Assembly (NCBI GenBank): GCA_004193285.1
Contig: SECP01000003.1
Coordinates: 248,001-312,000, forward strand
Direction: 5' to 3'
DNA length: 64,000 bases
Source of the DNA: Myxococcales bacterium
GTDB taxonomy: Bacteria > Myxococcota_A > Polyangia > Polyangiales > Polyangiaceae
Shown here piece after piece: positions 55,015 through 63,331 of this stretch. Under the pieces are notes generated by a model, which was given only the letters and a program-made list of their open reading frames with translations, was not told the origin of the DNA and ran no database searches. Each line of letters opens with the position of its first letter. The stretch's first letter is position 1. The position numbers and the translations under genes were made by a program.

Positions 55015-56039
55015 TCCGAGTCCTCGTAGTCGACGACTCAGCGGTCGTGCGGCGCGTTCTCTCCGAGGCGCTTTCCGCCGCTCCCGGCATCGAGGTCGTC
55101 GGCACCGCGGCCGACCCCTATGCGGCCCGCGACAAGATCGCCGCTCTGCGTCCGGACGTGCTCACGTTGGACGTGGAGATGCCGCGTATGGACGGCCTCA
55201 CGTTCCTGGAGAAGCTCATGGCCGCCCACCCCCTCCCGGTGGTGGTGGTGAGCTCGCTCACGCCGGCGAGCAGCGCCATGGCCCTCCGCGCGCTCGCGCT
55301 GGGCGCAATCGGTGTGGTGTGCAAGCCCGGCTCGCAGTTCTCCATTCCGGACGTCGCGCGGGACGTCGTCCATCAGGTGCGCGCCGCCGCCCTCGCCAAG
55401 CTGAAGCCGCTCGTCGAGCGCTCTAGCCCTCGCCCGCTGGCGTCTCCTCGGGCCGAAGGGTTGGTCACGACGCGGAAGATCTTGGCCATCGGCGCGTCCA
55501 CCGGGGGGCCTCGGGCCATCGAGGACGTGCTCACGCAGCTGCCGCCGGCGGGCCCCGGCACCGTGATCGTGCAGCACATGCCGGTACAGTTCACGGCAGA
55601 GTTCGCCAAACGATTGAATTCGCTGTGCGCGATGCGCGTGGCAGAGGCGACGGACGGCGAGGAGGTTTTGGCCGGTAAAGCGCTGATCGCGCCGGGTGGG
55701 CGGCACATGCTGCTGCAGCGAGTGGGCGCGACTTACGTCGTACGGCTCAAGGATCTGCCGGCCGTGAATCATCACCGGCCGAGCGTGGACGTCATGATGC
55801 ACTCGGTCGCCAAGGCCGCCGGGGCCAACGCCGTAGGCGTCATCTTGACCGGCATGGGCAGTGACGGGGCGAAAGGACTACTCGCGATGCGCGAGGCCGG
55901 AGCGCACACGATCGCCCAGGACGAAGAGACCTCCATCGTTTACGGCATGCCCAAGGAAGCGGCCGCTCTGGGCGGCGCCGCCCAGATACTGCCGCTCGAG
56001 GCGATCGCGCGCGCCGCGTGCACGGCGATCGCCAGCTGA
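55011..56039 (+). CDS. cheB: Protein-glutamate methylesterase CheB
   Basis: 342 residues. Receiver with Asp in VLTLDVEMPRMDG and Lys in VVCKPGS. The methylesterase domain has catalytic Ser in GASTGGPRA, His in VQHMPVQFT and Asp in LTGMGSDGAKGL. It removes MCP methyl groups when phosphorylated by CheA. ATG at 55011 overlaps the previous stop; AGGGAG lies upstream. Last gene of the first chemotaxis operon, convergent with the NtrC-type gene. Confidence 0.97.
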   Translation: MIRVLVVDDSAVVRRVLSEALSAAPGIEVVGTAADPYAARDKIAALRPDVLTLDVEMPRMDGLTFLEKLMAAHPLPVVVVSSLTPASSAMALRALALGAIGVVCKPGSQFSIPDVARDVVHQVRAAALAKLKPLVERSSPRPLASPRAEGLVTTRKILAIGASTGGPRAIEDVLTQLPPAGPGTVIVQHMPVQFTAEFAKRLNSLCAMRVAEATDGEEVLAGKALIAPGGRHMLLQRVGATYVVRLKDLPAVNHHRPSVDVMMHSVAKAAGANAVGVILTGMGSDGAKGLLAMREAGAHTIAQDEETSIVYGMPKEAAALGGAAQILPLEAIARAACTAIAS

Positions 56040-56052
56040 GCCTTCGGGCAGC

Positions 56053-57450
56053 TCAGTTGCCGGTGGCGCGCAGCCCGTATTTCTTCAGCTTGGCGTAGAG
56101 CGAGCTGCGTGAGAGCGCGAGCACGCGCGCCGCGTCGTCGACCTTTCCTCCGGCCCGCTCCAGCACCGTCACGATGTGGCGGCGCTCGGCGTCGTCCAGC
56201 GTCTGAGCGGGTTCCTCGGGCCGGTCCGGCTGCAGAGAGCGATCGAAGCGCAGCGCGCTCCGGTCCAGCACCTCTCCTTTGCAGAACAGGAGCGCGCGCT
56301 CCAGTACGTTCCTCAGCTCTCGCACGTTGCCGGGCCAGCGGTACTGCCGAAGTACCTCGGCCGCGTCCTCCCCGAGGGTGGGGGCGGCGCGGCCGCGACG
56401 ACGGCTCAGCTCGGAGAGCACGGTGAGCGCGACCGCGTGGATGTCCTCTGCTCGCTCACGCAGAGGTGGGATCTCGAGGGTGAGGGTGTTGATGCGGAAC
56501 AACAAATCTTCGCGGAAACGGTCGTCTTTCACCATCGCCGCGAGGTGGCGGTGGGTGGCCGCCAGCAAGCGAACGTCGCTGCTACGGACCGCGAGCTCTC
56601 CCACGCGGCGGAATTGCCCTTCCTCCAAAGCTTTGAGGAGCTTGGGCTGGACCGAGAGGTCCAAGTCGCCGAGCTCGTCCAGAAACAACGTGCCCTTGTG
56701 CGCGACCTCGAACAAGCCGGGCTTGTGGTTGACCGCGCCCGTGAAGGCGCCTCGCTGGTGGCCGAAGAGCTCGGATTCAGCCAGCTCGCGGGAAAGGCCG
56801 GCGCAGTTCAGATCCACGAAAGGCTCGGCCTTGCGCGAGCTGTTCTCGTGAATCCACCGCGCGAGCACGCCCTTGCCCGCGCCCGTCTCCCCCAGGATGA
56901 GCACCGGCACGTCCGACTCGATGGCCGCGTTGGCCATCTCTTCCAAGCGGCGCACCGCGCGGCTTTTACCCAGGAATGGCATGGGCGCGCTGGCTGCAAC
57001 TGCGGCGGTGAACGCGCGCTGGCGTCGATCGCGCTGCTGCTCGAGCGTGCGACGCACCAATATCTCCAGCGACTCCAAATCGACCGGTTTGGTCAGGAAG
57101 TGCTCCGCGCCGGACTTGATGGCGCGCACGGCGAGGTCGATGGTGCCGAGGCCCGTCAGTACGATCACGGCCTCCCCACTTTCGCGCTGTAGCGCGTGAC
57201 CGAGCAAGTCGAACGCAGTTCCATCCGGCAGCTGGTAGTCGACGATGGTCAGGTCCGGCGCCTCCTTGCCCATGAGGTGATATGCCTCGGCCAAGCTCTC
57301 CGCCTCGAGGACCATGAACCCGCAGCGACGCAAGTAAAGCCCGAGCACTTTGCGCATCTGGGCGTCGTCGTCCACGAGCAAAAGCTTGTCCAAGCGATCC
57401 GGCTCCTCGGCGAGTGCAAAGGAGCAACGCGCGGCTCGCGCCTCTCCCAC
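56053..57450 (-). CDS. NtrC-type sigma-54-dependent response regulator
   Basis: 465 residues. Receiver with Asp in LTIVDYQLPDG and Lys in LTKPVDLE. The AAA+ domain has Walker A GETGAGKG, the sigma-54 contact loop GAFTGA in ELFGHQRGAFTGAV, Walker B TLFLDELGDL and Arg finger region FREDLLFRINTL. The C-terminal Fis-type helix-turn-helix reads GGKVDDAARVLALSRSSLYAKLKKYGL. Start GTG 57450 or, with GAGGAG upstream, TTG 57393. It activates sigma-54 promoters; its kinase may be the hybrid kinase at 58551 or another. It lies between the two chemosensory gene sets on the opposite strand. Confidence 0.94.
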   Translation of the reverse strand: MGEARAARCSFALAEEPDRLDKLLLVDDDAQMRKVLGLYLRRCGFMVLEAESLAEAYHLMGKEAPDLTIVDYQLPDGTAFDLLGHALQRESGEAVIVLTGLGTIDLAVRAIKSGAEHFLTKPVDLESLEILVRRTLEQQRDRRQRAFTAAVAASAPMPFLGKSRAVRRLEEMANAAIESDVPVLILGETGAGKGVLARWIHENSSRKAEPFVDLNCAGLSRELAESELFGHQRGAFTGAVNHKPGLFEVAHKGTLFLDELGDLDLSVQPKLLKALEEGQFRRVGELAVRSSDVRLLAATHRHLAAMVKDDRFREDLLFRINTLTLEIPPLRERAEDIHAVALTVLSELSRRRGRAAPTLGEDAAEVLRQYRWPGNVRELRNVLERALLFCKGEVLDRSALRFDRSLQPDRPEEPAQTLDDAERRHIVTVLERAGGKVDDAARVLALSRSSLYAKLKKYGLRATGN

Positions 57451-57539
57451 AAGCTATACGCACGAGCGGTAGTGAAATGAAGACTCGACGCTGACGGCCG
57501 GGACCCCAGCAAAGTCCCTAAGTCTGTGGGGAGTAAGTG

Positions 57540-58163
57540 ATGTGGCAGGTCGCCTCAGCGCCGCGATTGCGCTCGAATCGGTGGGCGGGTCTACCGGCTG
57601 CGGTTAAGCGGGTCAGCCGTGGGCCGTTCAGAGTCACCATGACTCCGGCGCTCAAATCGGCCTGCCTCGAGGCGCTCGTCGCCGCGACCGGCGAGGTTGC
57701 CTCGATCGTCCTGGCCGGCTCCACCTGCGAGCCCCTCGAAGGCGACGTCGCCTCCGGCCACGGCGCGTACCTCAGCCTGAGCACGCCGGAGGAGCCGATT
57801 CAGGTCGCCATCATCGTCGGAGCTCAGGACTGCCAGCTCCTGGCGAAAGCTCTCCTCGGCCTGGAAGGCGAGGACGAAGACCTACCCGCGGGCGACGTCA
57901 GCGACGCCATGTGCGAAATCATCAACATGATCGCGGGCGGCTTGAAGCGCCGCGTGAGCGGTGAGCTCGCGGTGACGCTGGGCCTGCCGATGTTCGTTTC
58001 GGGCCAGCCGCTTCCGAATCAGCAGCAAGAAGTGTCGTCGCGTTCGCTCCGCGTGGGGGACGCTTCCGTGAAGCTGATTTTGATCACGCAGGACCAAAAC
58101 GTCGCGCCGCTATCACGCCGCAGCTCGAAGCTGAGGGCGGCGGCGAAGGAGCAGAGCCTATGA
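57540..58163 (+). CDS. Second CheX-like phosphatase domain protein
   Basis: 207 residues from the ATG at 57540, which has GGGGAG 8 nt upstream. The first 35 residues are basic and not conserved; ATG 57639 is an alternative start. The domain shows AMCEIINMIAGGLKRRVSG, an E-x2-N catalytic motif, and LGLPMFVSGQPLP, as in CheX. It is coupled by ATGA overlap to a CheY-like gene, its likely substrate. It is the second such pair in the cluster. Confidence 0.8.
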   Translation: MWQVASAPRLRSNRWAGLPAAVKRVSRGPFRVTMTPALKSACLEALVAATGEVASIVLAGSTCEPLEGDVASGHGAYLSLSTPEEPIQVAIIVGAQDCQLLAKALLGLEGEDEDLPAGDVSDAMCEIINMIAGGLKRRVSGELAVTLGLPMFVSGQPLPNQQQEVSSRSLRVGDASVKLILITQDQNVAPLSRRSSKLRAAAKEQSL

Positions 58164-58528
58164 GCAAGACGATATTGATCGTGGACGACAGCAAAGCCAT
58201 GCGGCTCATCGTGCGGCGCACGCTGCGCCAAGCCGGTTTCGGTGAGTTCGAGGTCCAGGAGGCCGCGAACGGCGTTGAGGCGCTCGAGGCGATCGGGAAG
58301 GCACCGCCGACGCTCGTCATCTCCGACTGGAACATGCCGGAGATGAGCGGCATCGAGCTGCTGCGCGAGTTGAACGCGCGTAAGATCGGGGTGCGCTTCG
58401 GTTTCGTCACGACGGAAGGTACCCCGGACATGCGCGCCATGGCGAACGAAGCCGGCGCTCTCTTCCTGATCGCGAAGCCCTTCACCCCCGAGCAGTTCGA
58501 TTCCGCGCTTCGTCCGCTGCTGTCGTAG
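58160..58528 (+). CDS. CheY-like response regulator
   Basis: 122 residues; single receiver domain. VDDSKAMRLIVRRTLRQAG, phospho-acceptor Asp in LVISDWNMPEMSG, Thr in FVTTEGT and Lys in IAKPFTPEQ. Very close to typical CheY. Start overlaps the CheX-like stop (ATGA). Followed after 22 nt by a hybrid histidine kinase. Confidence 0.94.
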   Translation: MSKTILIVDDSKAMRLIVRRTLRQAGFGEFEVQEAANGVEALEAIGKAPPTLVISDWNMPEMSGIELLRELNARKIGVRFGFVTTEGTPDMRAMANEAGALFLIAKPFTPEQFDSALRPLLS

Positions 58529-58550
58529 ACCACCCCGCGCTCGGTAGCTC

Positions 58551-60515
58551 GTGGAGCGATACCCGTCCGAAAAAATTAGACTCGCGGCCGGGCACGACGA
58601 AGCCGTCGAGCAGCTGCAAGCCATCTTCCAGCATTTGGCCGACGGCGTGTTCTTGGTGCGAGTCCTACCGGGGCCGGATTTCGCCTACGAGACGTTCAAC
58701 CGGCAAACCGAGCTGTGGTCGGGGCTGACGAGCGACGAGGTCCGTGGTCGGCGGCTCTCGGAAATCATCGCCGAGCCGGAAGCGTCGCGACTGCAGGAGA
58801 TCTATCGCCGCTGCGTGGAGACCGGCAAAACCCAGCGCTACGAGGAAGGTCCGACCGCGCTGCAGCAGGGCATGGCATTTCAAACCACGCTCATCCCCGT
58901 CGCGGATGCGGAGGGAGCGGTGGTGCGCATCGTGGGCGTCTCCCGCGATATCACGGAGCAAAAGCGGGCCAGAACCGCGCTGCTCGAATCGCAAGAGATG
59001 TTCGCGGAAGCGTTCCGGCGTGGCCCCTACGCGATGCTCATCGTGCGGCTCGCGGATGGAATGTACGTCGACGTCAACGAGGCGTTCGAAGCATTGTTCG
59101 AGTGTGATCGGGCGTGGGTCATCGGCTCGCGCAGCGCGGAAGGTAAGCTGTGGCCAGACCCGCATCAGCGGGAGAAGCTGCTCGACATGCTGCGCGTCAC
59201 CGGCCGCGTCCGCGACTTCGCGGCTCGGCTGTCGACGTTTCGAGGGGGCCTCCGGGACGTGCTGCTTTCTGGCCAACCCATCACTTTGGGTGGAGAGCCG
59301 CACCTGATCGCCTCGGTGCGTGACGTCACCAAGACCCTCGAGACGGAGCGCACGAAGTCCGCGCTCGAGTCGCAGCTTCGGCAGGCGCAAAAGCTCGAAG
59401 CGCTAGGCACCCTCGCGGGCGGGATCGCGCACGATTTCAACAACATCTTGGGGGCCATGGTCGCGTTCATCGACCTGGTACGCATCGACGTGAACGACCG
59501 CATTGCGGTGCTGGACCACGTGGGCGAGCTGAAGAACGCGGCGCAGCGCGCGCGCGATCTGGTGCAGCAGATTTTGACGTTCAGTCGGACTCAAAAGCCC
59601 ACGCGCAGCGTCACGCGACTGGACTATGGCGTGCGCGACGCGGTCAAGCTCCTGCGGACCTCCGCTCCGGCCAACGTGACGATTGACTCGCGCCTGGACG
59701 AGCTGGCTCCGCAGGTGCTCGCGGACCCCTCGCAGATTCACCAGGTCGTCATGAACCTCGGCACCAACGCCGTGCACGCCATGGGCGAGCGGGGGGGCAC
59801 GCTCACGATTCGGGTGGAGCCCTGCGTGGTGAGCGAAGATTGGGCTCGGAGTCAGCCCGACTTGCGGCCGGGCCGCTACGTGCGGCTCAGCGTGACCGAT
59901 ACCGGCCACGGCATGGATGAGGCGACCCAAAAGCGCATGTTCGAGCCGTTTTTTACGACCAAGCGCCAAGGCGAAGGCACTGGCTTGGGCCTCGCGGTCG
60001 TGCACGGCGTCGTGCGCGACCACGACGGGGCCATCATCGTGGAGAGCCGGGAGGGGCTCGGCACGCGCGTAGCCGTGTACGTCCCGGAGCACTTGGGGGA
60101 AGGCACCACGCACGTGACCCCGGTCGCGCTGCCCCGTGGGCGAGGGGAGCGGCTGCTGGTCGTGGATGACGAGGAGGTGCTCTGCGTCTCCCTGACGCAG
60201 CTGCTCACGCGGCTCGGCTATCAGGTCGTCTCGCAGGGTAACCCGCAAGAGGCGCTGGAGCTCTTCCGCCGCGCGCCGCGAGACTTCGCGCTCGTCCTGA
60301 CCGACTTGACGATGCCGGGGATGACGGGGCTCTATCTCGCGCAGCGTATCTTGGAGATCGACCCGCACGCGCGCGTCGCGCTCATGAGCGGCTTCAGTGG
60401 AAGCTGGACGCGCGCTTCGGTCCGGACGCTGGGGCTCGTGGATATGCTGGTCAAGCCGCTGAGCGCGGCGGCTCTGGCCGAGGGGGTAGCGCGGGCGCTC
60501 GAGGAAGCTCGCTGA
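58551..60515 (+). CDS. PAS-domain hybrid histidine kinase with C-terminal receiver
   Basis: 654 residues, no transmembrane segment, so cytoplasmic. Two PAS/PAC units (about 20-140 with VRIVGVSRDITEQKRA, and 145-270 with VRDVTKTLETER). HisKA has the His in LAGGIAHDFNNILGAM (about residue 293). ATPase motifs: NLGTNAVHAM, VTDTGHGM, FTTKRQGEGTGLGLAVV. The receiver (about 535-650) has Asp in LVLTDLTMPGMTG. GTG start at 58551. It may feed the preceding CheY or the NtrC-type regulator. Confidence 0.94.
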   Translation: MERYPSEKIRLAAGHDEAVEQLQAIFQHLADGVFLVRVLPGPDFAYETFNRQTELWSGLTSDEVRGRRLSEIIAEPEASRLQEIYRRCVETGKTQRYEEGPTALQQGMAFQTTLIPVADAEGAVVRIVGVSRDITEQKRARTALLESQEMFAEAFRRGPYAMLIVRLADGMYVDVNEAFEALFECDRAWVIGSRSAEGKLWPDPHQREKLLDMLRVTGRVRDFAARLSTFRGGLRDVLLSGQPITLGGEPHLIASVRDVTKTLETERTKSALESQLRQAQKLEALGTLAGGIAHDFNNILGAMVAFIDLVRIDVNDRIAVLDHVGELKNAAQRARDLVQQILTFSRTQKPTRSVTRLDYGVRDAVKLLRTSAPANVTIDSRLDELAPQVLADPSQIHQVVMNLGTNAVHAMGERGGTLTIRVEPCVVSEDWARSQPDLRPGRYVRLSVTDTGHGMDEATQKRMFEPFFTTKRQGEGTGLGLAVVHGVVRDHDGAIIVESREGLGTRVAVYVPEHLGEGTTHVTPVALPRGRGERLLVVDDEEVLCVSLTQLLTRLGYQVVSQGNPQEALELFRRAPRDFALVLTDLTMPGMTGLYLAQRILEIDPHARVALMSGFSGSWTRASVRTLGLVDMLVKPLSAAALAEGVARALEEAR

Positions 60516-60551
60516 GCGCGCCCGCCGAGGCTCGCCGCCGGCCCGCCGTGT

Positions 60552-61631
60552 TCAGCGCTGAATGCGGGCCGAGCCGCCCTGGGCGAACGCTCGCACCTGC
60601 TCCACCGTCGCCATCGTCGTGTCACCCGGAAAGGTCGTGAGCAGCGCGCCGTGCGCCCAGCCGAGGTTGACCGCCTCTTGCGGGGACTCGCCGCTGAGTA
60701 GCCCGTAGATGAAGCCGGCGGCGAAACCGTCCCCGCCGCCAACGCGGTCGATCACGTCCAGCTGGGCGGTGGGGGATTGGTACGTTTTGCCGTCTACCCA
60801 GGCCACCGCGGCCCACGTGTGGCGATTCGTGCTGTGGACCTCGCGCAGAGTGGTCGCGACGGCTTTGGTGTGCGGGTGCTTGGCCACCACCTGATCGATC
60901 ATCCCGAAGAAGGCGCTCGGATCCAACTTCGAGTGCGCCTGAACGTCTTGACCTTGAATGCCGAGACCCTTCTGCAAGTCTTCCTCGTTGCCAACGAGCA
61001 CGTCCACGTGCTCCACGATGCGGGCGATCACTTCGACCGCTTTCTGCTGGCCGCCCCACACGTTCCATAGCTTTTCGCGGAAGTTCAGATCGAAGCTAGT
61101 GACGGCGCCGGCTTTGCGCGCGGCCTTCATGCCCTCGATGATGAGCTCGCCCGTGCCCTCCGACAGCGCGGCGAAGATGCCGCCGCTGTGGAACCAGCGC
61201 ACGCCTCCACCAAAGACCGCGTTCCAGTCCACGTCCCCCGGCTTCATGAGCGACGCCGCTTCGTGCGACCGATTGTAGAAGACGACGGGCGCACGCACGC
61301 CGTGACCTCGGTCACTGTAGACAGCCGCGATGTTCGGCCCGTTGACGCCGTTGTGCTTGAAGCGCTTGTAAAACGGACGGACGCCCATGGCGCGGACACG
61401 CTCCGCGACCAAATCACCGATGGGGTAGTCCACCATGGCGCTGACGATGGCCGCGTTGAGGTTGAACGCATCCGCCAAGTTGGCGGCGACGTTGAATTCA
61501 CCGCCGCTGACGTGAATGTGGCACTCCGTCGCCTTGCGGAAGGGGATGACGCCGGGGTCGATGCGGTGGACGAGCGCGCCCAACGAGACGATGTCGAGCG
61601 CGCCTTCGGGACGGATATTCAAGCCTGCCAT
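60552..61631 (-). CDS. PfkB-family sugar kinase, KDG-kinase-like
   Basis: 359 residues. FRKATECHIHVSGGEFNVAANLADAF is the substrate-binding N-terminal PfkB pattern; DLNFREKLW and GNEEDLQKGLGIQ fit the 2-keto-3-deoxygluconate kinase branch. The C-terminal signature DRVGGGDGFAAGFIYGL has the catalytic Asp, with GGGD in place of the usual GAGD. It probably phosphorylates a sugar acid such as KDG. ATG at 61631 with AGGAAGAAG upstream. It lies 100 nt after the LarA-like gene on the same strand. Confidence 0.85.
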   Translation of the reverse strand: MAGLNIRPEGALDIVSLGALVHRIDPGVIPFRKATECHIHVSGGEFNVAANLADAFNLNAAIVSAMVDYPIGDLVAERVRAMGVRPFYKRFKHNGVNGPNIAAVYSDRGHGVRAPVVFYNRSHEAASLMKPGDVDWNAVFGGGVRWFHSGGIFAALSEGTGELIIEGMKAARKAGAVTSFDLNFREKLWNVWGGQQKAVEVIARIVEHVDVLVGNEEDLQKGLGIQGQDVQAHSKLDPSAFFGMIDQVVAKHPHTKAVATTLREVHSTNRHTWAAVAWVDGKTYQSPTAQLDVIDRVGGGDGFAAGFIYGLLSGESPQEAVNLGWAHGALLTTFPGDTTMATVEQVRAFAQGGSARIQR

Positions 61632-61731
61632 GGAATGCTTCTTCCTGTTGTGTGTCGCCGGATCACGAGCAAAGTCGCGAGAAGAGCGCGGCCGTACTTA
61701 CGACTTAACCGAACCGCGATCAACGCTAGAG

Positions 61732-63267
61732 TCAGCTCGTGAATTTTTCTCTCAACGCCCAAAGTCCCAACCCGGGGTTGGACACGAAGAAGATTTCTTC
61801 GCCGTCGGGCAGGCGATTCGGGCCGTCCACGAGTCGCTCTTTGGAGTAGCGCTCCAGCAAGGGGTTCACGTCCGCCCACTCGTAGCCGACGGCGCGGATC
61901 TCCTCCGGAGTGAGCCCGCCCGCGGCCCAGCGCACGTGAAAGCGCCCTTCGCTCGAGCCATGAATGAGGTGGGCCGCTGCGGATAGGGAGGCGCCGAGCT
62001 CGGGGTCACTCCGCACGTGCTCCAGCGTGCGCTCGGTTCCGCGGTAGCCGTGACGGCGGATGAGGCGGTCGATGCCCGCGTCTTCTCCGAAGCGCCGTAC
62101 GCCGGGGCCCAGCACGAGCAGCTCGCCCCCGTCCGCGATCGCCATACGAGTTCGGTAGATGGCTTTGTTGCCGAGCCACGTGCTGCGAAACTCGTGAGGA
62201 TCCAGGTAAACGACGACCTTTGTCAGCGGCTCCGCCAGGAGGTCCAGGTTGAGCTGCTGAACCAGAGGAGCCCCCGCGAGGAAGCAGGCTTCGTCGTCTC
62301 CGGCGTACAGGCCGTGAGTCTGGATGCGGCCGAGCGCGTCTTTCTTCCGCACCGTGCACAAGTACGTGAGGGGGAGGTCGGCCGCGAACGCGGCGGCCAT
62401 GTAGTTGAGCACGTCCCTCACTGGCGTGTGAGCGCGGCCCATCATCGACTCCATGCCGCACACCGCCCCCAAAAAGTGTGAGCGGTCGATGCTCTCCTTA
62501 CCGCCCGTGCCGACGAACACGTTCTTGACGTGATTGGCGATCCCAATCACTTCGTGCGGCACCAGCTGACCGACGGAGATGACCCGGTCGAAGCGACCGC
62601 TCGCGATCTCACGGCTGACTTGGCACGGGACGGAGTAGTCCAACTTGCCGTCGCTCACATGGCTGACGAAGGTGCCCGGTACCTCGCCCAGGGTCGCGAC
62701 GGTGGTGCGGAAGTCGTGCACCAAGCAGCGGTCGTGCGGTACGCCCGGGAACATGTAGTCCAGCTCCTCGGGGCTCATCGGCTCGTGCGTACCGAGCGCT
62801 GGGAGCAGCCAAACCTCGGCGGATTGAGAAAGGCGCCGGTACAGCGCGGCCGTCAGCTCACCGGCCCCCGAATGAGCGCGCGTCGCGTCGGGCGGCAGCA
62901 GGAGCACGCGGCGCGGTGAGCCCAAACCCTCGCACAGCTCATCGAGCAGCGCCTCGACCTCGGCTCGGGTGAGTGGAGCTGCCGCGTTTTCCGCGCGGGC
63001 GCGCAGCTTTCCACGAGGCGTGTCCTGCCGTACCAGCGCCCGAGCGACGCGCTCGACGATCTCCGCGTCGCTCAGCTCCGCTGGGAAAGCGAAGTCGCGC
63101 GGGCCGAGCGCGGGAGGCGCCGAGCCGAGGTGCACCCGTACAAAGCTGTCGTCGGGTTCGCTGAATGGAGAGCCGCCATCCGAGTAGCGGAGACCGAGGC
63201 GGCCCGCGAGCCTCGTTCCGAGCGTGGATTGTCTGGCCCCCGCGACACCAGTCACGAGGATCGTCAC
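61732..63267 (-). CDS. LarA/DUF2088-family (nickel-pincer racemase-like) protein
   Basis: 511 residues with GTG start. The DUF2088 core has LLPPDATRAHSGAG (compare D-x-T-R of LarA), LPALGTHEPMSPEEL, VGQLVPHEVIGIANHVKNVFVGTGGKESID (His-rich) and SFLG-type segments. LarA proteins use a pyridinium dithiocarboxylate nickel cofactor to racemise or epimerise 2-hydroxy acids; the substrate here is unknown. The first 25 residues, ILVTGVAGARQSTLGTRLAG, look like a degenerate P-loop of the gluconate/shikimate kinase type (Lys replaced by Gln). Downstream is a KDG-kinase-like gene, which suggests sugar-acid metabolism. Confidence 0.78.
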   Translation of the reverse strand: MTILVTGVAGARQSTLGTRLAGRLGLRYSDGGSPFSEPDDSFVRVHLGSAPPALGPRDFAFPAELSDAEIVERVARALVRQDTPRGKLRARAENAAAPLTRAEVEALLDELCEGLGSPRRVLLLPPDATRAHSGAGELTAALYRRLSQSAEVWLLPALGTHEPMSPEELDYMFPGVPHDRCLVHDFRTTVATLGEVPGTFVSHVSDGKLDYSVPCQVSREIASGRFDRVISVGQLVPHEVIGIANHVKNVFVGTGGKESIDRSHFLGAVCGMESMMGRAHTPVRDVLNYMAAAFAADLPLTYLCTVRKKDALGRIQTHGLYAGDDEACFLAGAPLVQQLNLDLLAEPLTKVVVYLDPHEFRSTWLGNKAIYRTRMAIADGGELLVLGPGVRRFGEDAGIDRLIRRHGYRGTERTLEHVRSDPELGASLSAAAHLIHGSSEGRFHVRWAAGGLTPEEIRAVGYEWADVNPLLERYSKERLVDGPNRLPDGEEIFFVSNPGLGLWALREKFTS

Positions 63268-63331
63268 GCTGGCTAATGCGCGCTCCTCTGGTTTCGATCA
63301 CGCGGGCGCGACTTTTCGAAAACGAGACGGC

